64,000 nucleotides of DNA from Globodera rostochiensis (lineage: Eukaryota > Nematoda > Chromadorea > Rhabditida > Heteroderidae): NCBI GenBank assembly GCA_018350325.1, contig JAEVLN010000003.1:1199985-1263984 (forward strand), given 5' to 3'. Below the pieces are notes generated by a model. The model was not told where the DNA came from. It was given only the letters and a program-made list of their open reading frames with translations, and did not search any database. The position numbers and the translations under genes are program-made. Positions 26,501 through 37,099 of this stretch are shown here, in pieces (within the stretch, counting starts at the first letter, position 1; each line of letters starts with the position of its first letter).

Positions 26501-28674
26501 TCGGCTTTGTCTGCGACGGGTCCGCCGCGATGTTTTCGCAAAGTCGCGGTAATTGTCAGCGGCGAGTGCCGCCGGCGAAGTGCCGCGGACAAAGCGTCGG
26601 CGTCCTAAAAGAGTTTAGGTCCGCCGGCACTTTTGGCGGCTTTTTCTTCATCATTTATTTAGGAGGCGGCTATCACTTTGGTAAATTTATTATCGTTCAA
26701 AGCTCAAAAAGTCTGTCTGACCCTTCGGTGGTAATTGCATCAAATTAAATGCTTTTGCGGTTAATAGCCTAACAAATTTTTTGTTAAAAATTCCAAAATT
26801 TGGGACCCGCGGCACAATGGTGCCCGTGCTTGGCTCCACTTCGATCAGTCCGGCACTCTCACTCTGCACCAGTGCGAATTCGACGGTTTTGTTGCCGTCG
26901 TTGGCGCGTGCGATGCGTGACGGGTGCACGTGCGCGAGCAGCACGAGCGGTGCTTCGGCGTGTGTAGTGAACGCGCGTGCGGTAGCGTTGTACTGCACGC
27001 AAAAGTGCGTGCGCGTAAAGTGCGGTGCATTTTGCGCAGTAGCAGCTGCAACGTTGCCAGAGGCGCTGGCGTTGCTGTTCTCCGTGAACAGCTCGAGGGG
27101 GTGGAGCACGGAATTTCGAGTGCCTGAATAAAATATACAAAAATAACAAATAAAAATAATACCGTAAGTTTCCGCTAAGTCAATGTACAGTAGAAACGAC
27201 AAAGATACAGTAGGAGCGCATTTTTCGTTAATTTTGGCGTTTTGATGGTGTAAAATCAAAAAATTGTCGCCACTTTTTTGTGTCTCCGACGCATTGGCGC
27301 CCGAGGGCATAATCAAAGTGAAGCTGTGAGAATAAAACATAAAAGTTAAAAGTATTTAAATTTAAGAAAAAATTAATTATTACGCTTAAACAAAAAAAAA
27401 ACATTCGAAATAAAATTTAAAATAATTGTTAATTTCATTTAAATTTTGATTTTTTTAGACCAAAACTCACTGATCAGCGCTTGGGCCGATTAAATGGGCG
27501 GCGAATAATTTCTCAGGCCAATTTTGAACCTAAATTTTGGAAATAAAAGTTAAGCAAATAAAAACAAAAAAAATAATATTTTAAAGGGAATCTTTTGAAT
27601 CAAAAAATAAAATGTTCAACAAAAACTAATCGAAAAATTTCGTTACAAACATTTTACAATATTTTCTAAACTGAAAAAGCGAAGTTCAAAAAAAATTGCG
27701 CGACCTTTGCCCTGAAAATGGAGCAATTGTTCGGGTCCCGAACTGCTTGAGGAGCAATGACGGGAAAGTGTGACTCGTCGCGCAAATTTGGCCTAAATTT
27801 TTGGACAAGTTGCACAACAATTTGCTTCTCTTCAAGCTCAAGGACTGAGTATTGGGAAGCCTGTAATTTAAAAGAAAAAATTTAAATCGAAAAATTGCGC
27901 ACATTTTCTCTTTGTGGAGGTGGCACAATTTGTGCCAAAAGTGTCAAGTTCAAAAAGCCGCTCTCCCAATTTTGCACCGGAATTTCCGATGCGTCAAGTG
28001 GACGGCTCAAAATGAGCTGTAAAAATAAATGTAAGAAAATTGGCCCAAAAATACCTTGAAGGCATGGCCTGGCCGTAGGAGTACGGTGGGTGAGGGCCCA
28101 ACAGGGATTACGGTAGGAATTGTTGGAACGACGCGAAAGAATTGACGGAGAAAAAACGGCTCAGCTACTGTCACCGATACGGTACTGTTCTACAGAGGTG
28201 CTGTGGGTTAGAATTCAAAACAAATTCAAAATGGGGGAGTTACTGTACATTGTTACCGTCCATCTCCGGTGGGGGGGGGGGTACTGTACCTGCAAGATTT
28301 GTGCACTGACGCGCATTGGCCCGTCAAATTGTACAAAAGTGCCTGCGGTGGCCGCCCTGTCCAGCGTGCCTCGGGCGCTGAACAGACGGAGGAGGCGACG
28401 GTCTGCAATTGGACACATAAAAAAATAGGAATTTGGCCCAAGTCAGCTCCCTTTTAATGATCTCCGGTTACAATTGTTATGTTTATTAAGGATTTATCAT
28501 TTTTATTATTCAATAAAATACAAAACAATCATTCATTTACACGTGGGCAAGGAGTGCCCGATTTATGATTATGAGACATTTTGAATCAGTTTTTGGCACT
28601 GCACCTGTTGAACCTGCTCCGTTCAAAGCCGTCAAGAACAATGAGAACAAAGTGAAAATTGTGGCCAACAACAT
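20517..28674 (-). CDS. Non-classical single-pass cadherin
   Basis: Calcium-dependent adhesion receptor of the cell surface. The gene reads from right to left. The first exon encodes a signal peptide (MLLATIFTLFSLFLTALNGA, from 28674) and splices in frame to the exon at 28411. Many short exons follow with cadherin-type strands, for example LNLTLLAQ (about 27930), a clear repeat start NDNAPVF (about 22250), and VLERNAPVGTVVGQVIARDA. One transmembrane helix (LLLSLTLIFGALLCAVCTTIGV) lies at about 21115-21200, followed by a tail of about 150 aa ending in AVQEMKLNL. I saw no beta-catenin-binding motif, EGF or laminin-G domains, so it is neither an HMR-1-like classical cadherin nor a full Fat protein. 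Several repeats lack crisp DRE and DxD calcium motifs. I cannot say which C. elegans cdh gene is the orthologue. Confidence 0.8.
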
Positions 28675-29845
28675 ACCTAAGCTTTAAATTGAGGAATTTG
28701 CTAGGACGTAACTAACTGACCCCCGCGGGGTGGGGGGTGGGGATGGGTCCCCGGGGTTTGAGACCCAACTTTAGATTCACAACAAACTTAAAATTTATAC
28801 GAGGTAATTAAGGCTTTTTAAAAAGAAATAATGTATTCTTGGCGTAAATTGGGTTTCCCCGCCCTTCTGGCGCTGCTCGGGAGGGAAGGTGAGAAGATAA
28901 TGCCCCGAATTTGGGTCAATGCCCACTGAGAAAGATTGCAGTGATTTCAGTGGTTTTGTCCCCCCCCCCCGCCCCCCCCCATTTCCCCCCCCCCCCCATT
29001 TCCCCCCCCCCATTTTCCCCGTTTGTCGAATTAGAGGTCATTTGCTTGCGCCCCAAAGGCTATGTTTTTGTGCAATTGGGGGATTCATTCAGGGGAGATT
29101 TCAGCGGTTCGATTTAACCGTTTTTATACCGAATATATTTATATTTTATTGAGAAATATAAACATATCCAAAACATTCGGTGACGCCTTCGTCCTCTTGA
29201 GCTATGCCATTATTGTATTTGCCAAAATTGCTGAATTTTTCCAAATTTGGGGGATCAAATTAGCCCAACCATTTTCGCGCTCTCTTTTACGAGTACGGTC
29301 CCGTTTCGGAGCCCAAGTGCACGAAATATAAGCGTTAGCCTGTGCTGTGCTACAAGGTTTCAAAATTGGAAGAAATTCCAATGGTGGGAATATAATGCGC
29401 TCGCTGTCTGCCACACGGTTTTTTTGTTTTTTCGAAACGATTTTCTGTATTATGTAATATCTCTAACCACAGGCAATGTCCGTCATTTGGGCGGCAGGGC
29501 CTACTTACTGTATTCACTCTTGTAATCCCCCATGGGGGATTATTTTTCAAGCTACCCAGAAAGGGGGGAGGGATTGTTGAGAGTGGGGCATTATTGGAGA
29601 GTGGGGGATTACACGAATGAATACGGCTATCAATAAGTGCTAATTATTAAAAATTGGAATTGTCTCACATTTATCTTCAAAAAGCAATTCGAGGCATTTT
29701 CTCAAGGAAAAGCCTAAAAGGGGCTTAAAAATATGATATAGCAAAATGTATAAGACAATGCGTCGAAAGTGGAAAAAAAGCTCGGATTTCATAAAATCCA
29801 TTCGCCTAAACAACAAAAATCGCATTTTGGGATATTTGTCTCCTA
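28675..29845. other. Intergenic upstream of the cadherin gene
   Basis: About 1.2 kb lying 5' of the cadherin start and 3' of the BTB gene. It contains a C-rich block at 28962-29020, where several poly-C runs produce artificial Pro/Gly open frames, a CCCCGCGGGG palindrome near 28720, and the short foldback element at 29509-29626. I see no supported gene. Confidence 0.5.
29509..29626. repeat. Short foldback element (MITE-like)
   Basis: The left end CTGTATTCACTCTTGTAATCCCCC and the reverse complement of the right end, CCGTATTCATTCGTGTAATCCCCC, agree at 20 of 24 positions, giving terminal inverted repeats around an interior of about 70 bp with GGGG-rich segments. No transposase is encoded. A target duplication is not convincing, so the class is unknown. 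Confidence 0.55.
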
Positions 29846-31198
29846 CTAATTGTCCCAGTCACAAAGTCGAACGGTCAGCTGGATCCAAAACTCTTGGCTA
29901 ATAGACGTCAATAACTGTTGATGATTTGCCTTGATAAACGCTCTCAACCTGACGACACTCAAACAGTGCAAGAAGAAATGCTAAATTGAACAAAACTTTG
30001 TAAAAAAGGCATAGAGCCCATCCTGGATGTGGATACCCGAGACTTTTCTCGAGTCGATACTCGGGACTCTCGTGAACTAGTGCCAACCCTACTTCAAATT
30101 CCCCTTACCTTCAAATTGTTGAGCCGATAGCGTTCGATGAGATGAAAGCGTTCGATCAGCGGAATCTCCACGCAATTGATCAGATGAGCCTCACAGCGTT
30201 CTTTCAGCCAATCGATCTGGAAGTAGTCGGCCAGCTTGAGCAGGTAGAGCACATTTGTTGCTGAATCCGTCAAAAAAAAATTAAAATTCATTTTCAATCG
30301 TGGCTTCTCACGATTTGAAAGAGTTCGGCCATGGCGAGCATAGAAGGAGATGGTCTCCAAAAATTGCATGAACTGCTCCATCGTGATGTCAAGACTGTTC
30401 AAGTTGAGCGCCCGCTGCTGCTTCTCCCGCATCTCCGCTGAACATCCGTTCGACCACCGGCGAGACAGCCATCAGCCAACTGGCGGACACCGTAACCTGA
30501 CGGTCGCCGATGTGCACGTTCAAATCGTCGTCTGGAGAACTGATCGGCAGGCACGGGCTGGAACAAAAAATGATTTGAAGAAATTTAGGAAAAATTGTAT
30601 CTCACTTCTCGACCACTTCCCGCTTTTTGAGAATTCTGATAACAAAGGAATATTTCAAACACTCCAAATCGGCTGAGCCGCCTCTGTCGAGCATGACGAT
30701 CTAAAAAAAGTGTTAAGAAATTGGTCCAAAAATTACAAAATTTTGTCGATTTCTTTTGTTTGTAGGGGGGGGGGGGGGGAGGGGGGCAGTCCTAGAGCCT
30801 AGATGGGCGAAATTTTGAGTTTTGAGAAAACTGGCAGGATTCCTCTCCCGTATTTAGAAAAACCGAAATTTCACTTTTTCAATTTTTTGTGCTCCTCCCT
30901 CCCATTTCCATGAAACAATTTGCGCCAATGGCCCCGGGACATTCGTTGGATGTGAAGCAGCAGCGTCTTTGATTTGCAAACGTTGCGACTCGTTGACCAA
31001 TTTAAACTTGCTGAAAATAGTGAAATTAAACGGCGAAAAAAGTAATTTTTTTAAAAATAATTTACAGTGATCAAACTCACAAATCAATCAAATCACTGAA
31101 TTCCGAAATGATATGCTCGCGGCATAAAGAAAAGTCGCCACAATTCTCGATGTCGATTTTTCATCAACAATAAAGAATTCGTCGTAAATATTAGCCAT
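29846..31198 (-). pseudogene. BTB/POZ domain protein gene, frameshifted near the 5' end
   Basis: BTB proteins usually dimerise and often serve as Cullin-3 substrate adaptors. Reading right to left: MANIYDEFFIVDE (31198), then IENCGDFSLCREHIISEFSD, KFKLVNESQRLQIKDAAASH, ADLECLKYSFVIRILKKREV, the BTB core DDDLNVHIGDRQVTVSASWL (about 30530-30470), VLYLLKLADYFQIDWLKERC, and the last exon with LRAFIKANHQQLLTSISQEF, stop at 29846. The BTB and BACK-like parts are open and well spliced. The first exon is out of frame by one base: in the A5 run at about 31158-31162 (T5 on the plus strand) one more A would rejoin the two open parts. This may be a homopolymer assembly error or a real lesion, so calling it a pseudogene is provisional. 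The true start may also lie further upstream, since INHPESLELII precedes the ATG in frame after an acceptor. Confidence 0.7.
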
Positions 31199-31730
31199 AA
31201 TAATCAATTCAAGACTCTCGGGGTGATTGATCTAAAAACATCCAAAAATACACACAGAAACATATTCGGGCATTTAAGAAAAGGGAAGTTCGGAAAATTA
31301 GCATTTCCCTACAAAAAAATCTCAGCATAAAGTGCTAAAAAGTTAAGATTTGGGGGATGGCAATCGGGCACAGAATGGCGGCACGTTATCAAAAATGCAC
31401 GGACAATAAGTCCCTGACGAAAAATCGTTCATTACCGGCAAAATTAAATTTAATTTAATTCGAATTTAAAATTTAAATTTGTATATATTTCACATTTAGT
31501 CCTGGAAAAAATGGGCCGAAATGCTTATGCCAAGTAACAGTCGCTATGGCGGCCAGTAGGTGTGGCGCCGCCTCGGTCGGACGACCTCGGCACGCTTCGC
31601 GCGTAAAAATAATGACCAAAAATGATCAAAATATGTAAAAAACCTTCAATTATTCGGCGTCGCATTTTTTGACCTTGTGGCGACGAGTCGTCCTCTCTCT
31701 CGTGCAGTGTATATAAATCGCCACTCTTAC
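31199..31730. other. Intergenic between BTB gene and minisatellite
   Basis: AT-rich DNA 5' of the BTB gene, with a GC-rich patch at 31550-31610 that includes the inverted motif CCTCGG..CGACCTCGG. A TATATAAAT box lies at 31710-31718, just before the repeat array. No coding exon recognised. Confidence 0.4.
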
Positions 31731-32030
31731 CCCTCCCTCTTTACCCCTGCGGGGTCACATTATATTGCCACTTATCCCTCCCCCTTTACCCCTGCGGGGT
31801 CACATTATATTGCCACTTATCCCTCCCCCTTTACCCCTGCGGGGTCACATTATATTGCCACTCTCACCCCTCCCCCTTTACCCCTGCGGGGTCACATTAT
31901 ATTGCCACTTATCCCTCCCCCTTTACCCCTGCGGGGTCACATTATATTGCCACTTATCCCTCCCCCTTTACCCCTGCGGGGTCACATTATATTGCCACTT
32001 ATCCCTCCCCCTTTACCCCTGCGGGGTCAC
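31731..32030 (+). repeat. 45-bp minisatellite, about 6.7 copies
   Basis: Seven near-identical copies of a 45-bp unit: CCCTCCCCCTTTACCCCTGC followed by GGGGTCACATTATATTGCCA and CTTAT. Each copy contains the small hairpin CCCCTGCGGGG. Because 45 is a multiple of three, all frames stay open, giving an open frame from 31677 to 32174 with a 15-residue repeat (PSPFTPAGSHYIATY in one frame). I regard the peptide as a by-product unless transcripts are found. Confidence 0.9.
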
Positions 32031-32681
32031 TCATTTGCGCACAACAGCACAAGACGAAATAGTATGGATGGTTTGGGTGTGAGAGAACGGTGTGTGTTTT
32101 CGCCCACGCGACATTTCACCCACTTTTTCTGGGAAGAAGAGCCCGATTTTCACAAAAATCACCATCTTTATTAAGAAATCGAAGCAATAAACATATTCAG
32201 TGAAGAAAAAAAACGTATGGATAGTATTTAAATCAGGGATGCTCGTAATTTAGCTGTTACAATCTTATTCAAATTTTTTTTAACTGTTACGAGCATCTCT
32301 CTGATTCAAATACGAACAGCGACAACAAACAAAATATAATATAATTTATCTACACAATGGTGGATTTACAATTGTTTATTGCAAATGATTTGATTTTAAG
32401 TCACCCCAAATTATTTAATAAAAATGCAATAAATAATTGTTGTAAGCTACAATTAAAAATGTTTAAAATTTATATATATTATTGAATTTTACACAAACAA
32501 AAAGTAGTAAGCTGTAAACTCGTGCACGAAATCCATATATTCTTCACGCATAACATAAATTGAAATGGCCCGAATTTTTTTGTTTTGGAGGACTTAAACC
32601 CGTTCGAAATTGATGTATGGGAAATAAAGATCTGATATCACACAAAGGCCGGCGAAAAGCCGACAATCGAATCACACACAC
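32031..32681. other. Intergenic, 3' of the AF9/ENL-like gene
   Basis: AT-rich sequence after the minisatellite, containing the presumed 3' UTR of the minus-strand YEATS gene. Nothing else is recognised. Confidence 0.4.
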
Positions 32682-35600
32682 TCAACTGCTCGCCGCCGGG
32701 TTGAGCAACAGCAGTTGCTCCAGTGCATATACCGCCTCTTCGTCAAACGTGTCGATGTCAAACGCCACGGTGCACTCCTCCGAGTCGAGCTCCAGCTGCT
32801 CAGGCATACGTTCCATCAGTGCCAGACAACAGCGCAAGAGCAACTGATCATCATCCGCCTGCTGTACATCCTCCAACTCTTGTTGTAGCCGTTCGATGCG
32901 GAACAAGGCGACCCTGGAAGGAAATAAAACTTCGACAGTGATTCACCCAAAAGTTCGAGATGCAATGTATGCCGAAAATGATAACTCAAAACAGCAAATC
33001 AAAACCCCTCAAATTTTAGGGTAGGACGGGAACGGGGACCAGTACTGAAATGTCTTTTCTGGGACTGGAATTTAATCTCGGGTTTTCCCACAAGTCCCGG
33101 TCCCGTCTTACCCGACTCAAATTTATTCCAAACATACCCAGAAGGGGTGAATTCACTCTTTTTTGCCTCCGACTTTTCTCCATTTTCCATCGCCTCTGTT
33201 GATTCCTTCTCTGCCTCCCTCTCTTCTGCTACCCCCTCCGGCTTCTCTCCAGTTTCCATCGCCTCTGTTGATTCCTTCTCTGCCTCCCTCTCTTCTTCTA
33301 CCGTCTCCGGCTCTTCTCCAGTTTCATTTGCCTCTGTTGATTTCTTTTCTGCCTCTTCTTCACTCTCTTTTGCTACTCTCTCCGGCTTTTGTCCACTTTC
33401 ATTTGCCTCTGTTGATTTCTTCTCCTTCTCTGCCTCACTCTCTTTTGTTACCCTCTCCGGCGTTTCTCCATTTTCATGCGCCTCTGTTGATTCTTTCTGC
33501 TTCTTTGCCTCACTCTCTTTTGCTACCTTCTTCTCTTTTTTCTGTTTCTCTTCCTTCTTCCTTTTTAAGGCAGTCTCTGTTGGGAACACCGGTTTTTTAC
33601 CCAAAATGACAGGCGAAGGAGAAATCTTAAAATTTAAAAAAGTATTGCTTTTTTTTCGCTTAAACGTACCGGCCCAAACAGATCAGTGATTGTCTTGTCC
33701 GATGAGACCAAAAGCGCGGGCCTCTTCCCCTTGCTCTCATTCTCTGCCTCTGTTTTCTTCCCGTTGCTTTCCGTCCCTGCCACCTTTTTCGTCTCATTAG
33801 ATTCCTTCTTCCGGCAACCCTCTTTCTCTGCTACAGTTCCTTTGCCTCCACTCTCGTTCACTTCCGCTATCTTCCTCTCTTTGCTCTTCTTTTGTGTCCC
33901 CTCTTTCTTTTTTCCTTCTTTCACTTCTTCAGCTCTTTCCTTCCCTGCCACCTTTTTTGGCTCATTGCATTCCTTTTTCCGGCCACTCTCTTTATCTGCT
34001 ACAGTTACTTTGCCTCCATTCTCATTCGTCATCTTCTTCTCTTTGCTCTTCTCTGTCACCTCTTTCTTTCTTCCTTCCTTCACTTCTTCCGGTCTTCCCG
34101 TCCCTGCCACCTTTTTCGTCTCATTAGATTCCTTCTTCCGGCAACCCTCTTTCTCTGCTTCAATTCCTTTGTCGCCACTCTCATTCACTTCCGCCATCTT
34201 CCCCTCCTTGCTCTTTTCTGTCATTTCTTTCTTTCTTCCTTCTTTCACTTCTTCCGGTCTTCCCGTCCCTGCCACCTTTTTTGGCTCATTGCATTCCTTT
34301 TTCCGGCAACTCTCTTTATCTGCTACAGTTACTTTGCCTCCATTCTCATTCGCCATCTTCCCCTCCTTGCTCTTCTCTGTCATTTCTTTCTTTCTTCCTT
34401 CTTTCACTTCTTCCGGTCTTCCCGTCCCTGCCACCTTTTTCGTCTCATTAGATTCCTTCTTCCGGAAAATCTCTTTCTCTGCTACAGTTACTTTGCCTCC
34501 ATTCTCATTCGCCATCTTCCCCTCCTTGCTCTTCTCTGTCATTTCTTTCTTTCTTCCTTCTTTCACTTCTTCCGGTCTTCCCGTCCCTGCCACTGTTTTC
34601 GTCCCATTACATTCTTTCTTCCGGCAACTTTCTTGCTCTGCTACAAGTCCTTTGCATCCATTCTCATTCGCCTCCTTGCCCTTCTCTGCGACCTCTTTCT
34701 TTCTTCCTTCATTCACTTCTTCCGCTCTTTCCTTTCCTGCCACTGTTTTCGTCCCATTACATTCTTTCTTCCGGCAACTCTCTTTCTCAGCTACAGTTCC
34801 TTTGCCTCCACTCTCATTCTCAATCTTCCCCTCCTTGCTCTTCTCTGTCACTTCTTTCTTTCTTCCTTCCTTCACTTCTTCCGGTTTCTGCCCATTACTT
34901 TCCTTCCCTGTCTCCTCCTTCCTTTTATTTTGTTCCGTCTCTCCCTCAACTCTCTTTCGTTTGCTTTTCTTTTCTGTCCCCACTGCATTCTCACTGCTTT
35001 CTTTCTCCGTCTGCTTTCTCTTCTCTTTACACTGCTTCTCTTCATTCGCTGTTTTCAGATTAATTTCCTTCTCTGGCACTTCTTTCTTCGCAGCACAAAT
35101 CCTTAAGCCCTCCTCCGCCCTCTTTACACTGCTCCCCTTTTCCTCCTCTGCCACCACTGCATTCCCCTCCGGGCACTTTCTCTTTTTCTCTGCCCCACAA
35201 TCGGCAATTTCTGCGCTCCCTTCCTCCTCCTTTTTTCTCTTCCGCGTCGCCGCTGTCTTGTCACTTCGCCGTGCCTCCGACATACTGCTTGAACTTCTGC
35301 TGCTGCTGGACGCTGCATCACCACTTCCGTACTGTTTTGCGGTGTTTTCCTGCAAAATTAAAATTTATTTAAATGCGGCAAATGTGGAAATACAATTAAA
35401 TAATCCGGATTTCCAACAACATCCGATTAGTGCCGTTATCAGCAATTCCAGTTTAGAAATTTTGTAAAGACTCCACATAAATGAAGGAAAAGATTTCTCT
35501 GAATTTTCTTAAATTTGTCATATTTGAGGGGGGGGGGGGGTTCTGCGCCGGTCTTTTGTTTCGGCACACCTTAATTTTGGGTAGTTTGGCCGTTTGTGAC

Positions 35601-36520
35601 GCATCGGCGGGAGGCTCCACCTTTTTGCCGATTGGACCGGTTGAATTTGACGGCTGCTGATGTGGCGGCACGACATTTTTGAAGGTCGGCTGGCAATATC
35701 TGAAAAAAAAATTGTTTTCCCCCATCCTTCTGACAATAGAAACTTTCTAAACCCATAAATTGTGAGTTCTAAAGAATCGAGAAAAAAAAAACAGAAACCT
35801 GCTGATCAGTGACTTCAGCTCCGCGCTCGGGTTGGCCAACTCGATTTTGTTCTCCACACACTTCTCGAACGGCTCGTTTACGGGCAACGAAAGATCGTAG
35901 TTGATCCGGAAGCTTTTGGGCTGACCCGCAAAATTCACAACAATCGGAAGCAAAAATGAACCGTAGCCTGTCTCGGACACCTCGAAGGGGGGCTAAAAAC
36001 GCATTTTCACATTTCGAATTTTGGCATTTTTTGTTTTAAAGGAGGAATAAAAACTGCAAAATTCAACAAACCTTTCTAATTTCCCGAGTCGGATTTGGAA
36101 AGCTTTCATGCAAATGGAAAACGACTTTGCGCACAAAATTACGATCTGTGAACTGTTCCGGGCCGGTGGCGCGCACGAAGATCTAAAAATTTGTGGGTAC
36201 TGTTCTGTTTTAAAAGCATATCTAAAAAACAAATGTCACCTTCGTGATTAACAGCCCAAATAAACCACAGAAAAGACTTTAAGAGTATATTAATACTCCT
36301 ACCAAAAAAGCATCAATTTAAGAAATTCAAAATAACTAAAGTTTTCTTAAAAACACACCATCCATTCGTGCGTATGGCCTTTCTCGTTCGGATGTGACAG
36401 GGGTCGAGAAATGTGCCCGATAAGCAAACGGACGATGGCACGACTTTGCGCGGGAGTGGGAGAAGGCGAAATCTTCTTGGACGGAGCGATGGTGGACAAA
36501 CCCGGAATTGCACAATTCAT
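32682..36520 (-). CDS. AF9/ENL-type YEATS domain protein with Lys/Glu-rich repeat linker
   Basis: Reader of acylated histone H3 that links chromatin to the super elongation complex and DOT1L. The first exon (from 36520) opens MNCAIPGLSTIAPSKKISPS. The YEATS domain runs over three exons: VRLLIGHISRP...GHTHEW, then IFVRATGPEQFTDRNFVRKV with VVFHLHESFPNPTREIRK, then PPFEVSETGYGSFLLPI (36183-35797). The aromatic-cage regions HThEW, NF and GYGSF are kept. A long linker (35355-33120) of charged tandem repeats follows, then the last exon (about 32915-32682) encodes an ANC1-homology domain: RIERLQQELEDVQQ...CTVAFDIDTFDEEAVYALEQ, matching the AF9 C-terminus with its FDFDLCSLD motif. YEATS first and AHD last fixes the family as AF9/ENL and not GAS41. 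Long open frames on the plus strand across the linker are its mirror images. Confidence 0.9.
33150..33530 (-). repeat. Tandem coding repeat A in the AF9-like linker
   Basis: About four to five degenerate copies of a unit of roughly 25-30 codons built on KESEAEKEKKSTEANESGQK and PERVAKESE. The units are in frame and rich in Glu and Lys. The pattern is visible as a recurring CTCTGTTGATTCCTTCTC block on the plus strand. Confidence 0.8.
33700..34890 (-). repeat. Tandem coding repeat B in the AF9-like linker
   Basis: About seven copies of a longer unit, near 54-60 codons, centred on KKVAGTGRPEEVKEGRKKEM, EKSKEGKMANENGGKVTVAE and KESCRKKECNE. Copies differ by scattered substitutions and a few in-frame indels, so the array appears to be maintained as coding sequence. 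Confidence 0.85.
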
Positions 36521-36528
36521 CTGTAAAA
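36521..36528 (-). promoter_or_regulatory. Candidate trans-splice acceptor of the AF9-like gene
   Basis: On the minus strand TTTTACAG directly abuts the initiator ATG. In nematodes such a site at the 5' end often receives a spliced leader. An upstream noncoding exon is the alternative. Confidence 0.45.
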
Positions 36529-37099
36529 TGAATAAAACAGTAATTAAAAAGCAATCTATTAATAAAAAACATTAGAAAATTGTTCAGCCTAGTTAAGCCG
36601 TTCGGAAATCGAAAAACTTACTGTTTTTTTAAACCAGTTCACAGAGGGAGGTTCTTAGGTCATTGTGTTTTATACCCCCCCCCCAGCCCCTTTTTTTGTT
36701 GAAAAAAATAGCTAAAAAAGGGAAACGAAACCGAATATATTCAAAAAGCATGGATTCGATCATTTTTTCTGGATCCAGAAAGGAAGAATTTTGGTGTTAC
36801 CCGCAAATTTGAAATTTACTGACAGATCGCCAAATAAATATTTTGCATTTTTGAATGCAAATCTTTTAACAAAAAAAAAAAATTAAAATTTCTAAAATTA
36901 AAACGCCGATAAAAATTTGCCAAGTAAAGCAAAAATAGATTCACCTTTTGAACTTCTTTAAGAAAAATACAATAAACCAAAAAACACATCCCTAAAGATC
37001 GACTTCCCCCCCCCCCCCCTCCTGGATTTTTAACCCAGATTCAGTTTCAAATCCTTTAATTTGATTAGTTTTTCTGACTTTAGATCGCACTCGAACTGA
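36529..37099. other. Divergent promoter, AF9-like gene and eIF2B-gamma
   Basis: About 570 bp between two divergent start codons, AT-rich, with C-runs at 36676-36685 and 37008-37019. It should contain both promoters. No defined box is recognised. Confidence 0.5.

Noticed and set aside
28795..29013. Gly-rich minus-strand frame and matching Pro-rich plus-strand frames
   Set aside because: Produced by the C-run block at 28962-29020; no start context or domain.
31731..32030. Regular 45-bp repeats considered as a CRISPR array
   Set aside because: Units are contiguous with no unique spacers, and this is a nuclear eukaryotic sequence with no cas genes.
33686..35467. 593-codon and 404-codon plus-strand open frames (Phe/Ser/Leu-rich)
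   Set aside because: They are the antisense of the Lys/Glu-rich AF9 linker. GAA/AAG-rich coding sequence lacks stops on the other strand, and the frames have no domain.
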